From: Jiangella alba
GTDB taxonomy: Bacteria > Actinomycetota > Actinomycetes > Jiangellales > Jiangellaceae
Reading direction: 5' to 3'
DNA length: 64,000 nucleotides
NCBI RefSeq assembly: GCF_900106035.1
Contig: NZ_FNUC01000004.1
Span: 434,001-498,000 of the forward strand
Shown here: positions 1 to 8,700 of the stretch, in pieces
Layout of the letters: every line of letters starts with the position of its first letter
Position numbering within the stretch: the stretch's first letter is position 1
Program-made: the position numbers and the translations under genes
Notes under the pieces: model-generated
What the model was told of the DNA's origin: nothing
The model's database searches: none
Seen by the model: only the letters and a program-made list of their open reading frames with translations

Positions 1-2203
1 GGCCCAGCTCGCCGCTGCGCACGCACGCCTCGATGTAGTCGGGCTCGACGGCGAGGATGGACGGGTCGGCGTGTTCCAGCGCGTGCCGCCGGGCGTGGTC
101 GAGCACCGACATCGCCTCGTCGAACCGGCCGAGCAGCAGCAGGAACGCGCCGGTCTCGGCCTGCATGACGGCGGTCGCCCACGAGTCGCCGTGCCGCCGC
201 GACCCCTCGATCGACTGCCGGCGGCGGTCCCAGGCGGCCTCGTCCTCGCCCAGGTAGGCGTTGACCCTGACCATGTACGCGGGCACCAGCGCGCGGTGGG
301 CGCTGTCGGCGTCGACGCGGTCCCAGGCGGCCGCCGCCTCGGCCGCCTCGCGCAGCCGGCCGGCCCGCAGTTCCAGCTGGACCAGCCCGGCCAGGGCCGC
401 CCGCAGCAGCAGCGGCGAGTCGCCGAACTGCCCGCTGGTGACGGCGCGCAGCAGCCGCCGCGCCTGCCCGTACCGCTCGGCCCGCACCAGCACCGTCGCG
501 TGCAGCAGGTTCGTCTCGGCCTCGCCGAACAGGTCGGCCGCGCCGCCGCTGTCGGACTCCACCAGCTCGACCGCGCGGTCCAGCTCGCCGCTGACCGACG
601 CCAGCAGCGCGGCCGTGCGCAGGTGCTCGGCCCGCGTGACGGTGTCGAAGTCGTCGTCGAACCGCTCGGCCAGGGCGAGGAACCGGGCCGCCTCGGCCTG
701 CTCCATGCGTCCGGCCAGCCCGTGTGCGGCGGCGAGGTCGAGCGCGGCCGCGCGGGTCGGGTCGATCGGCGCGACCTCCTCGACGTGCCGGCTGACGAGG
801 CCGGTGGCGACCTCGCCGTCGAGCAGGTTGCGGGCGCGCACCTCCAGCAGCGCGAAGTCGGCCCGCTGCTCGGGCGTGGTGTCGAGGCGGAACCGCTCGC
901 GGGCGATGTGCACGGCCTCGTCCAGCCGTCCGGCGAGGACGGCGAACCGGCCGGCCTGCAGCAGCCGCCCGATCCGCTCGCCCGGCTTGGACGTCAGCCG
1001 GACCGCCTCGCGGGCGAACGCCAGCGACCGCTCCACCTCCCCGCGGACCAGCGACTCGGCCGCCACCCGCTCCAGCCGCGTCGCCAGTTCGTCGTCGTGG
1101 TCGTGCCGGGTCTGCGCCAGGTGCCAGAGCTGCCGGCCCGGATCGGAGTCGGCGTACGCGGCGGCCAGCGCCTGGTGGGCGGCGTCGCGCTCGGCCATGG
1201 TGGCGGCCTGCCAGATGATCGAGCGGACGGCCGGGCGCTGCAGCGTGAACGTGCCGTCGGACCGGTTCAGGTGCTCGGCGAACAGCCAGGCGACGTGCGA
1301 CGCGTCCGGCGAGCCGAGCGCGTTCAGCACCGGGGCCATCCGCTGGTCCTCGCTGCCGGTGGCGACCAGCAGCGCGAACCGCCGGTCGTCGTCGAGCGAG
1401 CCGAGCTCGGGCAGCTGCTGCGCCTGCAGCACCGGCGAATGCGGCAGGTGCCGGTCCAGCTCGACCTGGCCGAGCAGCTGCACGTCGGGCACCCGGCCGA
1501 CGACGTCGAGCAGCGCCCGCGGGTTGCCGCCGACGCGGCCGGCGATGCGCGCCGCGACGCTGTGCAGGGTGTGCGAACCGGCCGCCCGGCGGACCAGCTC
1601 GGTCGCGTCGGTGGCCGGCAGCTCGCCGAGCCGGATCAACGGCAGCCCCAGCAACGGCGGCACCCGCTCGGCGGTGTCGACGACCACCAGGAACACCAGC
1701 GGCGACGTGCCGACCCGGCGGGCGACGAAGCCCAGCACCTCCAGCGACTGGGGGTCGAGCCGGTGCGCGTCGTCGATGACGATGACCAGCGGCCGCCGGA
1801 CCCGGCTGACCAGCGGCTGCACCTGGACGGCCAGCTCGTACGCCGACGCCGTCTGCTCCAGCCGCGTGGTGAGGTCGTCGACCAGCCGCGCCGCCTGGCG
1901 CTGCTGCTCTGGCTCCAGCGAGCCCACGACGGCGGACAGCACGAGATGCAGTCCCGAGAACGGCCAGCCGCGCTCGGAGTCGGCGGCCACCACCGCCGAC
2001 ACCGTCACCTCGTCGAGGCCGGTCAGCCGCCCGGCGCGCGCGTCGTCGGACACGGCGCGCACCAGCGCGCTCTTGCCGACGCCGTCGGCGCCCTCCACGA
2101 CGACCGCGCCCCCCTCGCCGGCCGCCAACCTCAGCAGGACTTCCCGGATCCTGGTCTGTTCACTGTCGCGACCGATCAACGCGTCGCGTACTTCGTTCTC
2201 CAC
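1..2203 (-). CDS. Large ATP-binding LuxR-family (LAL/STAND) regulator, 3' end outside window
   Basis: This reading frame stays open from a GTG at 2203 to the left edge (about 734 codons), so the C-terminal part, where a LuxR HTH would sit, is missing. The N-terminus carries Walker A GADGVGKS (residues 38-45) and Walker B LVIVIDDAHRLD (about 139-150), followed by several hundred residues of helical, Ala/Arg/Leu-rich, TPR-like repeats. This is the layout of large ATP-binding regulators that sense a ligand and activate transcription. GAGGGG lies about 8 nt before the GTG. The gene is divergent from a second ATPase regulator at 2402. The NTPase assignment is firm from the motifs. The LuxR label is inferred from architecture because the DNA-binding domain is not in the window. 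Confidence 0.85.
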   Translation of the reverse strand, partial: MENEVRDALIGRDSEQTRIREVLLRLAAGEGGAVVVEGADGVGKSALVRAVSDDARAGRLTGLDEVTVSAVVAADSERGWPFSGLHLVLSAVVGSLEPEQQRQAARLVDDLTTRLEQTASAYELAVQVQPLVSRVRRPLVIVIDDAHRLDPQSLEVLGFVARRVGTSPLVFLVVVDTAERVPPLLGLPLIRLGELPATDATELVRRAAGSHTLHSVAARIAGRVGGNPRALLDVVGRVPDVQLLGQVELDRHLPHSPVLQAQQLPELGSLDDDRRFALLVATGSEDQRMAPVLNALGSPDASHVAWLFAEHLNRSDGTFTLQRPAVRSIIWQAATMAERDAAHQALAAAYADSDPGRQLWHLAQTRHDHDDELATRLERVAAESLVRGEVERSLAFAREAVRLTSKPGERIGRLLQAGRFAVLAGRLDEAVHIARERFRLDTTPEQRADFALLEVRARNLLDGEVATGLVSRHVEEVAPIDPTRAAALDLAAAHGLAGRMEQAEAARFLALAERFDDDFDTVTRAEHLRTAALLASVSGELDRAVELVESDSGGAADLFGEAETNLLHATVLVRAERYGQARRLLRAVTSGQFGDSPLLLRAALAGLVQLELRAGRLREAAEAAAAWDRVDADSAHRALVPAYMVRVNAYLGEDEAAWDRRRQSIEGSRRHGDSWATAVMQAETGAFLLLLGRFDEAMSVLDHARRHALEHADPSILAVEPDYIEACVRSGELG

Positions 2204-2401
2204 CCGTTCCCCTCACCCTGCGACCACTCCCCATCGCCGGGCCCCCCATCGCGATCTTCACCCCCAAGCATCGCGGTCCGGCACCCTCCCATGACGGCAG
2301 AAACCGACACTGCTGACGGGTGAGCGGGGGTGGAACGTGGGGTGGGGGAGGGGGTGAGACTAAGATCGTCTTCGGGGTGGAGGCCAGGGGGTGGCTGAAC
2401 G

Positions 2402-4906
2402 ATGCAGGGTGCCGAGCGCGACCGCCGGCGGGCGGGTCCACGGCCCGTCCTGCCCCGGCCACGTCTCAGCGAGCCACTGGCCAGGCGCGACGCCGCACCC
2501 ATCGTCGTCGTCCAGGGCCCGCCCGGGCTGGGCAAGTCGCTGCTGCTCGACGACGTCGCCCGCCGGCTCGGCGCCGGGCGGGTGGCGCGGGTCGATCCTG
2601 ACGCCGGCGACGTCGGTGCGGCCGTCGGCGACATCCTGGCCCATGCGGTGGCCGACGACGCGTCCGACCCGCCGGTGATCCTGCTCGACGACGCCGCCGA
2701 CCCCGACGGCGACGACGTGCGCGCCGCGCTGCGTGCGGTGCGCGACCACGACACCCGGCTGCTGCTGAGCACCCGCGCCCTCCCCGTCTGGGTCACCGCC
2801 GACCGCCTGCTCGACGGCACCATCCACCTCGTCGGCCTGCCCGACCTGCTGTTCGACGGCGCCGAGGTGCAGCAGCTGGCCACTCGGTTCCGGGTCGCCC
2901 TGAGCGCCGACGACGTCGCCGAACTGGAGCAGGCGACGGACGGCTGGCCGGCGCTGGTGGTGGCGTGGCTGCGCACGCGGCGGCCCGACGCCACGCTGTC
3001 CGAGCGGACGCTGCACGACCTCATCGACCGCTTCGTCCGCATCGAGGTGCTCGGCGACCTCCCGCCGTCCGACCGCGCGCTGCTCACCGATGCCGCCGCG
3101 GCGCCCCGGTTCGACGCCACCGTGCTGGCGCTGCTGCTCGAGGACCACGCGACACCGGACGACCCGGCCACGCTGATCGACCGCTGGGCCACGGCCGGGC
3201 GGCTGGTGCCCGCGTCCGACGAGGGCCACTGGCGGCTGCCGCTGCCGGTGCGCCGCTGCCTGCTGGCGCAGCTGGACCTCGAGCGGCCGGGACGGCGCAC
3301 CGACCTCGTCACGCGCGCCGTCCGGCTGCTGGTCGCGCGCGGACGCACCACCGACGCGCTGCCGCTGGTGGTCGACTCCGCACTGGACAAGGCGACGGCC
3401 GGCAGCGTGGTGCGGGCCAGTTGGGAGCCGGCCGTCGCGCGCGGCCAGTTCGACGACCTGCTGCCGGCGGTGAACACGCTGCCCGACGACGTCGTGGCGG
3501 CCGACCCGGTGCTGTTGCTGCTGGCCGCCATCTCCGCGGTGGCGCCGCCGCCCGACCTCGACACCTTCGCCCGCCGGGTCGCGCAGGCCGACCGGCTGGT
3601 CGACCAGCAGACGCTCAGCGGCACGCTGCTCACCATCCGCTGCTTCCAGATGGTGCTGGCCCGGGCCCGCGGCGACGCCGCCGCCGCCCTCGCCGTCGAG
3701 CGCAGGGGACGGGCGCTGATCGACGCCGCCACCGACGAGCAGCTGCGCGAGCACCTCGACCGCGTCGTCTACTTCGACTGGCAGACCGGCGCCAACAGGC
3801 TCGCCACCGGCGACCTCGAGGCCGCCGAGACCATCCTCGGCCAGGCCGCCACGCAGGCCCGGCACCACGGCATCGCCTGGCACGAGGCCAACAGCGAGGC
3901 GCTGCGCTCGTACACGTCGCTGCTGCGCGGCGACCTCGCCGGTTCGGCCCGGCAGTCGCGGACGGCGTCCGAGATCGCCCGGCGGCACGGCTGGGCCGAC
4001 AACCAGTTCACCGACCACGTGCACCTCACCCGCGGCACCCTCGACCTCGAGCACGGCCGCACCGCCGGCGTGGCCGAGCGGCTGCACCGCGCCCAGCGCC
4101 GGCTCGACCGCGACGTCGTGCCGCCGGCCGGACGGCTCGCGCTGGCGTGGTCGGTGCTCGCGCTGCTGGCCGGCGACCGCACCGCCGCCGGGCACGCCGA
4201 CCTCCTCACAGGCGACGACTACGCCACCAACCGGCTGCCGCTGAACCGGCTGCTGGCCACCATCGCCCGCTCGTACGCCCTGCTCGCCCGCGACGACCCG
4301 AAGGCCGCGTCCGACGTGCTCGAGCCCGTGGTCGCGCCGTCCCGGCACGCCGCGCTGCTCGCCGTCGCCCGAGCCCGTGCCCTGCTGGCCGCCGACGACC
4401 CGCTGGCGGCCGGGCGCGAGCTGGCCGCGCTGGGCCATCTCGGCGCCGTCCCCTTGACCGTCCGCGCCGACATCCACGCCCTGCACGTCGAGTGCGCCCT
4501 GCAGCGCGGCGTGCACCCCGGCGGCGCCGCCCACCAGCTGTTCGCGCTGATCGAGCGCACCGGCGCCCGGCGACCGCTGCTGCTGCCTTCGCTGCTGCGC
4601 ACCGCGATCGTGGGCGGCGAGCTGCCGCTGCCGCCGTCCGGGCCGTTGAGCACGCTCGCGGTCGAGCTGGCGGCGCTGCACCGCGCCAACACCGGCGGCG
4701 CGCCCGCGCTGTCCGAGCGCGAGACCGAGGTGCTGCTGTCGCTCGACGGGCCCGACACCCTCAGCGAGATCGCGAAGTCGATGTACATCTCCGGCAACAC
4801 GCTGAAGACGACGGCCCGCTCGCTCTACCGCAAGCTCGGCGCGGCCGACCGCTACGAGGCCGTCACCGTGGCCCGGGCGCTGGCGATCCTGCCGCCCGCG
4901 CCCTGA
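2402..4906 (+). CDS. LuxR C-terminal-domain (MalT-like) ATPase transcriptional regulator
   Basis: An 834-residue protein with Walker A GPPGLGKS (residues 39-46), a Walker B-like VILLDDA near 95, a long helical TPR-like middle region, and a C-terminal LuxR-type HTH (about 769-830) that begins LSERETEVLLSL and includes a recognition-helix-like segment NTLKTTARSLYRKLG. The architecture matches MalT-type STAND activators: ligand and ATP binding drive oligomerisation and promoter activation. The effector cannot be deduced. The ATG at 2402 is preceded by a G-rich Shine-Dalgarno candidate (AGGGGG about 10 nt upstream), and a TAAGAT -10-like hexamer lies at 2361-2366. It is divergent from the related regulator at 2203, and an ECF sigma gene follows 101 nt downstream. 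Confidence 0.88.
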   Translation: MQGAERDRRRAGPRPVLPRPRLSEPLARRDAAPIVVVQGPPGLGKSLLLDDVARRLGAGRVARVDPDAGDVGAAVGDILAHAVADDASDPPVILLDDAADPDGDDVRAALRAVRDHDTRLLLSTRALPVWVTADRLLDGTIHLVGLPDLLFDGAEVQQLATRFRVALSADDVAELEQATDGWPALVVAWLRTRRPDATLSERTLHDLIDRFVRIEVLGDLPPSDRALLTDAAAAPRFDATVLALLLEDHATPDDPATLIDRWATAGRLVPASDEGHWRLPLPVRRCLLAQLDLERPGRRTDLVTRAVRLLVARGRTTDALPLVVDSALDKATAGSVVRASWEPAVARGQFDDLLPAVNTLPDDVVAADPVLLLLAAISAVAPPPDLDTFARRVAQADRLVDQQTLSGTLLTIRCFQMVLARARGDAAAALAVERRGRALIDAATDEQLREHLDRVVYFDWQTGANRLATGDLEAAETILGQAATQARHHGIAWHEANSEALRSYTSLLRGDLAGSARQSRTASEIARRHGWADNQFTDHVHLTRGTLDLEHGRTAGVAERLHRAQRRLDRDVVPPAGRLALAWSVLALLAGDRTAAGHADLLTGDDYATNRLPLNRLLATIARSYALLARDDPKAASDVLEPVVAPSRHAALLAVARARALLAADDPLAAGRELAALGHLGAVPLTVRADIHALHVECALQRGVHPGGAAHQLFALIERTGARRPLLLPSLLRTAIVGGELPLPPSGPLSTLAVELAALHRANTGGAPALSERETEVLLSLDGPDTLSEIAKSMYISGNTLKTTARSLYRKLGAADRYEAVTVARALAILPPAP

Positions 4907-5007
4907 CCCGCTTTGTGGTGGTTCGTCGCATCATCGTGAATCCCCGTAGCAAGGTCTGCGGGGAGTGCCGACGCGCCGGGTGCCCCGCTGCCACCAGGTT
5001 CTTCGTC

Positions 5008-5565
5008 ATGACCGATGCGTGGGATCACCAGGAGTTCGCGATCCTGCTGGACCGGGCCCACGACGGCGACGACGACGCCTTCGGGATCCTCTACGAGAAG
5101 ACCGCGCCGATGGCGCACCGAGCGGCCCAGCACATCGTCCGCGACCGGCACGCGGCGGACGACCTGGTCCAGGAGACGTTCTGCCTCGTTCTCAACGCCG
5201 TCCGGGCCGGCCGCGGGCCGCGGTCGTCGTTCCCCGGCTACGTACTGTCGACGGTGAAGCGGCTGGCCTACCGGCACTCGAGCGCACGTGGCCGCATCGT
5301 CGCCGTCCAGGACCCGGCGGCGTGGGACGCCCTGCTCGGCCGCCCCGGCGACGCCTCCGGCGACGTGAGCCGCGTGGCGACGGCGCTGGCCACCCTGCCC
5401 GCCCGCTGGCGCCACGTCCTCTGGCTCGTCGACGTCGAGCGCTATTCGCCGTCCGAGCTGGGTTCGCGGCTCTCGATGACCCCCAACGCCGTCTCCAGCC
5501 TGGCGGCGCGGGCGCGCAAGGCGCTGCGGGCCGCCTACCTCGCTGCTCCCACCGTCGACGCCTGA
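5008..5565 (+). CDS. ECF-type sigma-70 family RNA polymerase sigma factor
   Basis: A 185-residue protein with the two-domain layout of ECF sigma factors. Sigma region 2 (about residues 15-90) contains DDLVQETFCLVLNAV and FPGYVLSTVKRLAYRHSS. Region 4 (about 130-178) contains LPARWRHVLWLVDVERYS and the HTH SELGSRLSMTPNAVSSLAARARKALR in two parts. It directs core RNA polymerase to a small regulon. No anti-sigma gene is adjacent, so its control is unknown. I placed the start at the ATG at 5008 because homology-like sequence begins there; the frame stays open far upstream inside the previous gene, but that is a shadow. It ends 36 nt before the large palindrome at 5601. Confidence 0.85.
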   Translation: MTDAWDHQEFAILLDRAHDGDDDAFGILYEKTAPMAHRAAQHIVRDRHAADDLVQETFCLVLNAVRAGRGPRSSFPGYVLSTVKRLAYRHSSARGRIVAVQDPAAWDALLGRPGDASGDVSRVATALATLPARWRHVLWLVDVERYSPSELGSRLSMTPNAVSSLAARARKALRAAYLAAPTVDA

Positions 5566-5600
5566 CCGCGCGCACCTCGCTGGTCGGGAACGTTCGCCGC

Positions 5601-5660
5601 CCCGTTTTGCAATGAGCACCAATGCGCACCGGTGCGTATGGGTGCTCATTGCAAAACGGG
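5601..5660. repeat. 60-bp near-perfect palindrome with no spacer
   Basis: Two 30-nt arms (5601-5630 and 5631-5660) are reverse complements with only two mismatches and no loop. The arms begin CCCGTTTTGCAATGAGCACC. It lies 36 nt after the ECF sigma stop and before the terminator of the convergent surface-protein gene. It could act as a terminator for the sigma gene, but the arms are longer than usual and a separate GC-rich terminator serves the other gene. A cruciform, REP-like or protein-binding element is equally possible. Confidence 0.8.
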
Positions 5661-5714
5661 CCGGAAGAGTACACCCACCAGGGCGAACGCCCTCGCCGCG
5701 CCAGCCGATCGTAC

Positions 5715-5753
5715 GGAACGGGGCCGGCCGCTACCAGCGACCGGCCCCGTTCC
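5715..5753 (-). terminator. GC-rich stem-loop terminator of the surface-protein gene
   Basis: A perfect 13-bp inverted repeat (5715-5727 with 5741-5753, arm GGAACGGGGCCGG) surrounds a 13-nt loop and starts 12 nt beyond the stop codon of the leftward gene at 5766. It lacks a U tract, as many actinobacterial terminators do. Confidence 0.7.
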
Positions 5754-5765
5754 ACTCGCCCAGGG

Positions 5766-8700
5766 TCAGCCGGTCAGACCTCCCGTCCCCGACCGGCGGC
5801 GGGTGACGACGAGGGCCGTCCCGCCGGCGATGATGAGCAGGCCGCCGGCGAGCAGCAGCAGCGTCGACATCCCGCTGCCGGTGTCGGCGAGGTCGTCGTC
5901 GCCACCGCCACCGCCGTTGCCGCCACCGTTGTCGTCGTCATCGTCGCCAGGAGGCGGCGTGCCGGGCGTCTCCGGCGGCGTCGGCGGGTCGAGCGGGGCG
6001 CAGGCGTCCGCGTCCAGCTCGTGCCCGTTGTGGTCGACGAGGCCGAGGTTGAGCAGGCCGCCCGTGTCGCCCTCACCCGGGTTGTCCGGGCACGACACCG
6101 ACTCGGCGGTCGCGGTGGCCGGGTCGACCGTGACCGCGACGGTCACCTCGTAGGTGTGCGTCGTGTCGACGTCGATGGTGACGTCGCCGGTGATGGCGTT
6201 CTCCGGCGCGTCGGGCTCCTCGCCCTGGCCGGTGAACGTGTCCAGCGTCGGGATGTCGCCCGGGTCGGTGTTCGACGCCGTGACGTCGACGACGGAGATG
6301 CCGGTGCCGAACCGGAACTGGTCCGACAGGACGTAGTCCCCGGCCGCGGCGCCGTCGTTGTACACCTCCAGTTCGTAGGTGATGGTGTACGCGTTCGTGC
6401 CGGTCGAGGTGGGCCCGGACGCGATGGTCTTGTCCAGGTGGATCGACGGCAGGTCGGCGCAGTCGGTGTCGGTGATCTCGTCGCCGCCCTCGGTGGTGAG
6501 GGTGGCGCCGTTGTTCAGACCGCCGTTCTCCCAGTTGTCGCCCGGCTCACCCGCGCACGCCGCGGCCGTGTCGCCGTCGTCGTCCACCTCGAAGTTCGGC
6601 GGCACGTCGGCGACGACGGTGATGGTGTAGACGTGCGGCGCGTAGCCGTCGTCGTTCATCCCCGGCAGCAGCACGTCCTCGGCGATGAGGGTGTCCTCGA
6701 GACCGTCCCAGTCCTCGTTCACGTCCACACCCTCGGGGTAGTCCGTGATCTCGGCGTAGTCGACCTCGACGGTGTCGCCGAACAGCAGCTCGTCCTCGAG
6801 GTCGTAGGTGGTCTCGCCCGGCAGCAGGTTGTTCACCGTCAGCGTGTAGACGACCTGCCACTGACCGTCGTCCACCGGCTCGGCGGACACCAGCTCCTTG
6901 TCGAGGTCCGGCTCGCCGAGCGAGAGGCAGGCCTCGTCGTCGTCGGTGAGGTCGTTGTGCTCGATGCCGGTGCTGTTGGCCAGCCCGCCGTTCTCGCCGG
7001 AGTCCGGCTCGGGGCAGGTCATCGACTCGTCGGTGAGCGTCTCCTCGTCGAGGGAGAAGACCACCTGCACCTGGTAGGTGTGCACCCCGCCGGCGGCGAG
7101 CGGCACATCCTCGGCGATGACGTTGACGGGGTCGCCGTCAGGTCCCTGACCGGTCCAGGTGTCCAGCGCGGTGACGCCGTCCGGCGTGGTGATCACGTCG
7201 GAGGACTCGACCACGATGCCCTCGCCGTAGCGGAGCTGGTCGCTGATCGTGTAGTCACCGTCGGCCGCGCCCGTGTTCGACGCCACCAGGTCGTAGGTGA
7301 TGGTCCACGTGCCGTCGCCGTTGGCGGTCGGCCCGGCGCTGATCGTCTTCTCGATGTCGATCGACGGCAGCGGCGCGCAGGCCTGGTCGTCCTCGGTGAG
7401 GCCGGACTCGTCGGTCAGCGACGACGTGTTGTTGAACGCCGTGTCGGCCGTCGGGTCGCCGCCCTCGCCCGGGCACGCCGTCGGGTCCGAGCCGTCCTCA
7501 CCGGGCACGAGCTGCAGCGGCGCTTCCGCGATCACCGTCAGCTCGTAGTGGTGCGGCGCGTACCCCTCGTCGTCGGTGCCCAGGAGCGGCACCTGCTCGG
7601 CGATGACCAGCTGGTCCTGCCCGTTCCACGGCGGGTCGAACAGGGTGGCCTCGGCGGGCGACGCGGTGACGTCGGCGGAGACGATGGTGACCTGGTCGGT
7701 GAAGTGCAGCTCGTCCGACAGGTCGTACCACGTCGCCTGGACGCCCTTGTTCGTCACGTCGATGCCGTAGACGATCTCCCACTGGCCGTTGCCGATCGGC
7801 GTGGCCGAGATGAGCGTCTTGTCGTGGGTCGGCTGGCCGACCTCACGGCACTCGGTGTCGGTATCCGGGTAGCCGTTGAACGACGAGTTCGCGTCGTTGT
7901 ACAGCCCCGTGCCCTCTTCACCCTCGCCACCGGCCAGCGTGCAGTCCGACGGGTCGGGCTGGGCGGGCGGGTTCGGCAGGTCGACGGTGAACTGGACGGT
8001 GACGGTGTACTCGTGCGCCTCCAGCGCCCCGATCGGCTCGTCCTCGACGATCAGCAGGTCGCTGACGCCGTCGTACTCCGGACGGGTCGTGATGGTGCCC
8101 GGAACGGTGTTCGCGGCGACCACCGAGCCGTCGACGATCTCGATGCCGGCGCCGAAGCGCAGCGCGTCCTCGAGGTCGTAGTCGGTCGGCACCTCGGACT
8201 CGTTGGTGACGGTGAGGCCGTAGGTGATCTCCCAGACGCCGGGCTGGTTCTCCCGGTCCACCACGTGCGGCTCGGTGACGACGGTCTTGTCGAGCGTGAC
8301 GATCGGGAGATCGCCGCACTCGTCGTCGGTGAGGTCCTCGTGGTTGGTCGGGTCCAGCGTGGCGTGGTTGAACAGACCCGTGGTCGCGTCGCCGGCCTGC
8401 TGGCCGTCGGTGCAGGCCAGGTTCTCCGGCAGCGCCGTCACCTCACCGGTGTCCGGGTCGGTGGTGAGCCTGACGGTCACCTCGAGCGTGTAGACGTGCT
8501 CGGTGCCGTTCTCGACGGTCGACTGCGGCGCGATCGGCACCTCGCCGGTCACGACGTTCAGGTCGGTCGTGCCGTCCCAGTTCGGGTTCAGCAGCCCGTC
8601 GGCCTCCGGCGGACCGGACACCACCTCGGTGCCGACCACCTCGACGCCGTCGCCGTACCCGGTGAGGTCGTCGGTGAGCAGGTACGCCCCCGGGATCATC

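Noticed and set aside
71..2323. Long rightward open frames at the left edge
   Set aside because: They are antisense to the leftward Walker-motif ATPase, which stays open to the window edge.
2360..4681. A 773-codon leftward frame opposite the MalT-like regulator
   Set aside because: Gln/Arg/Val-rich shadow; the rightward frame has Walker A and a LuxR HTH.
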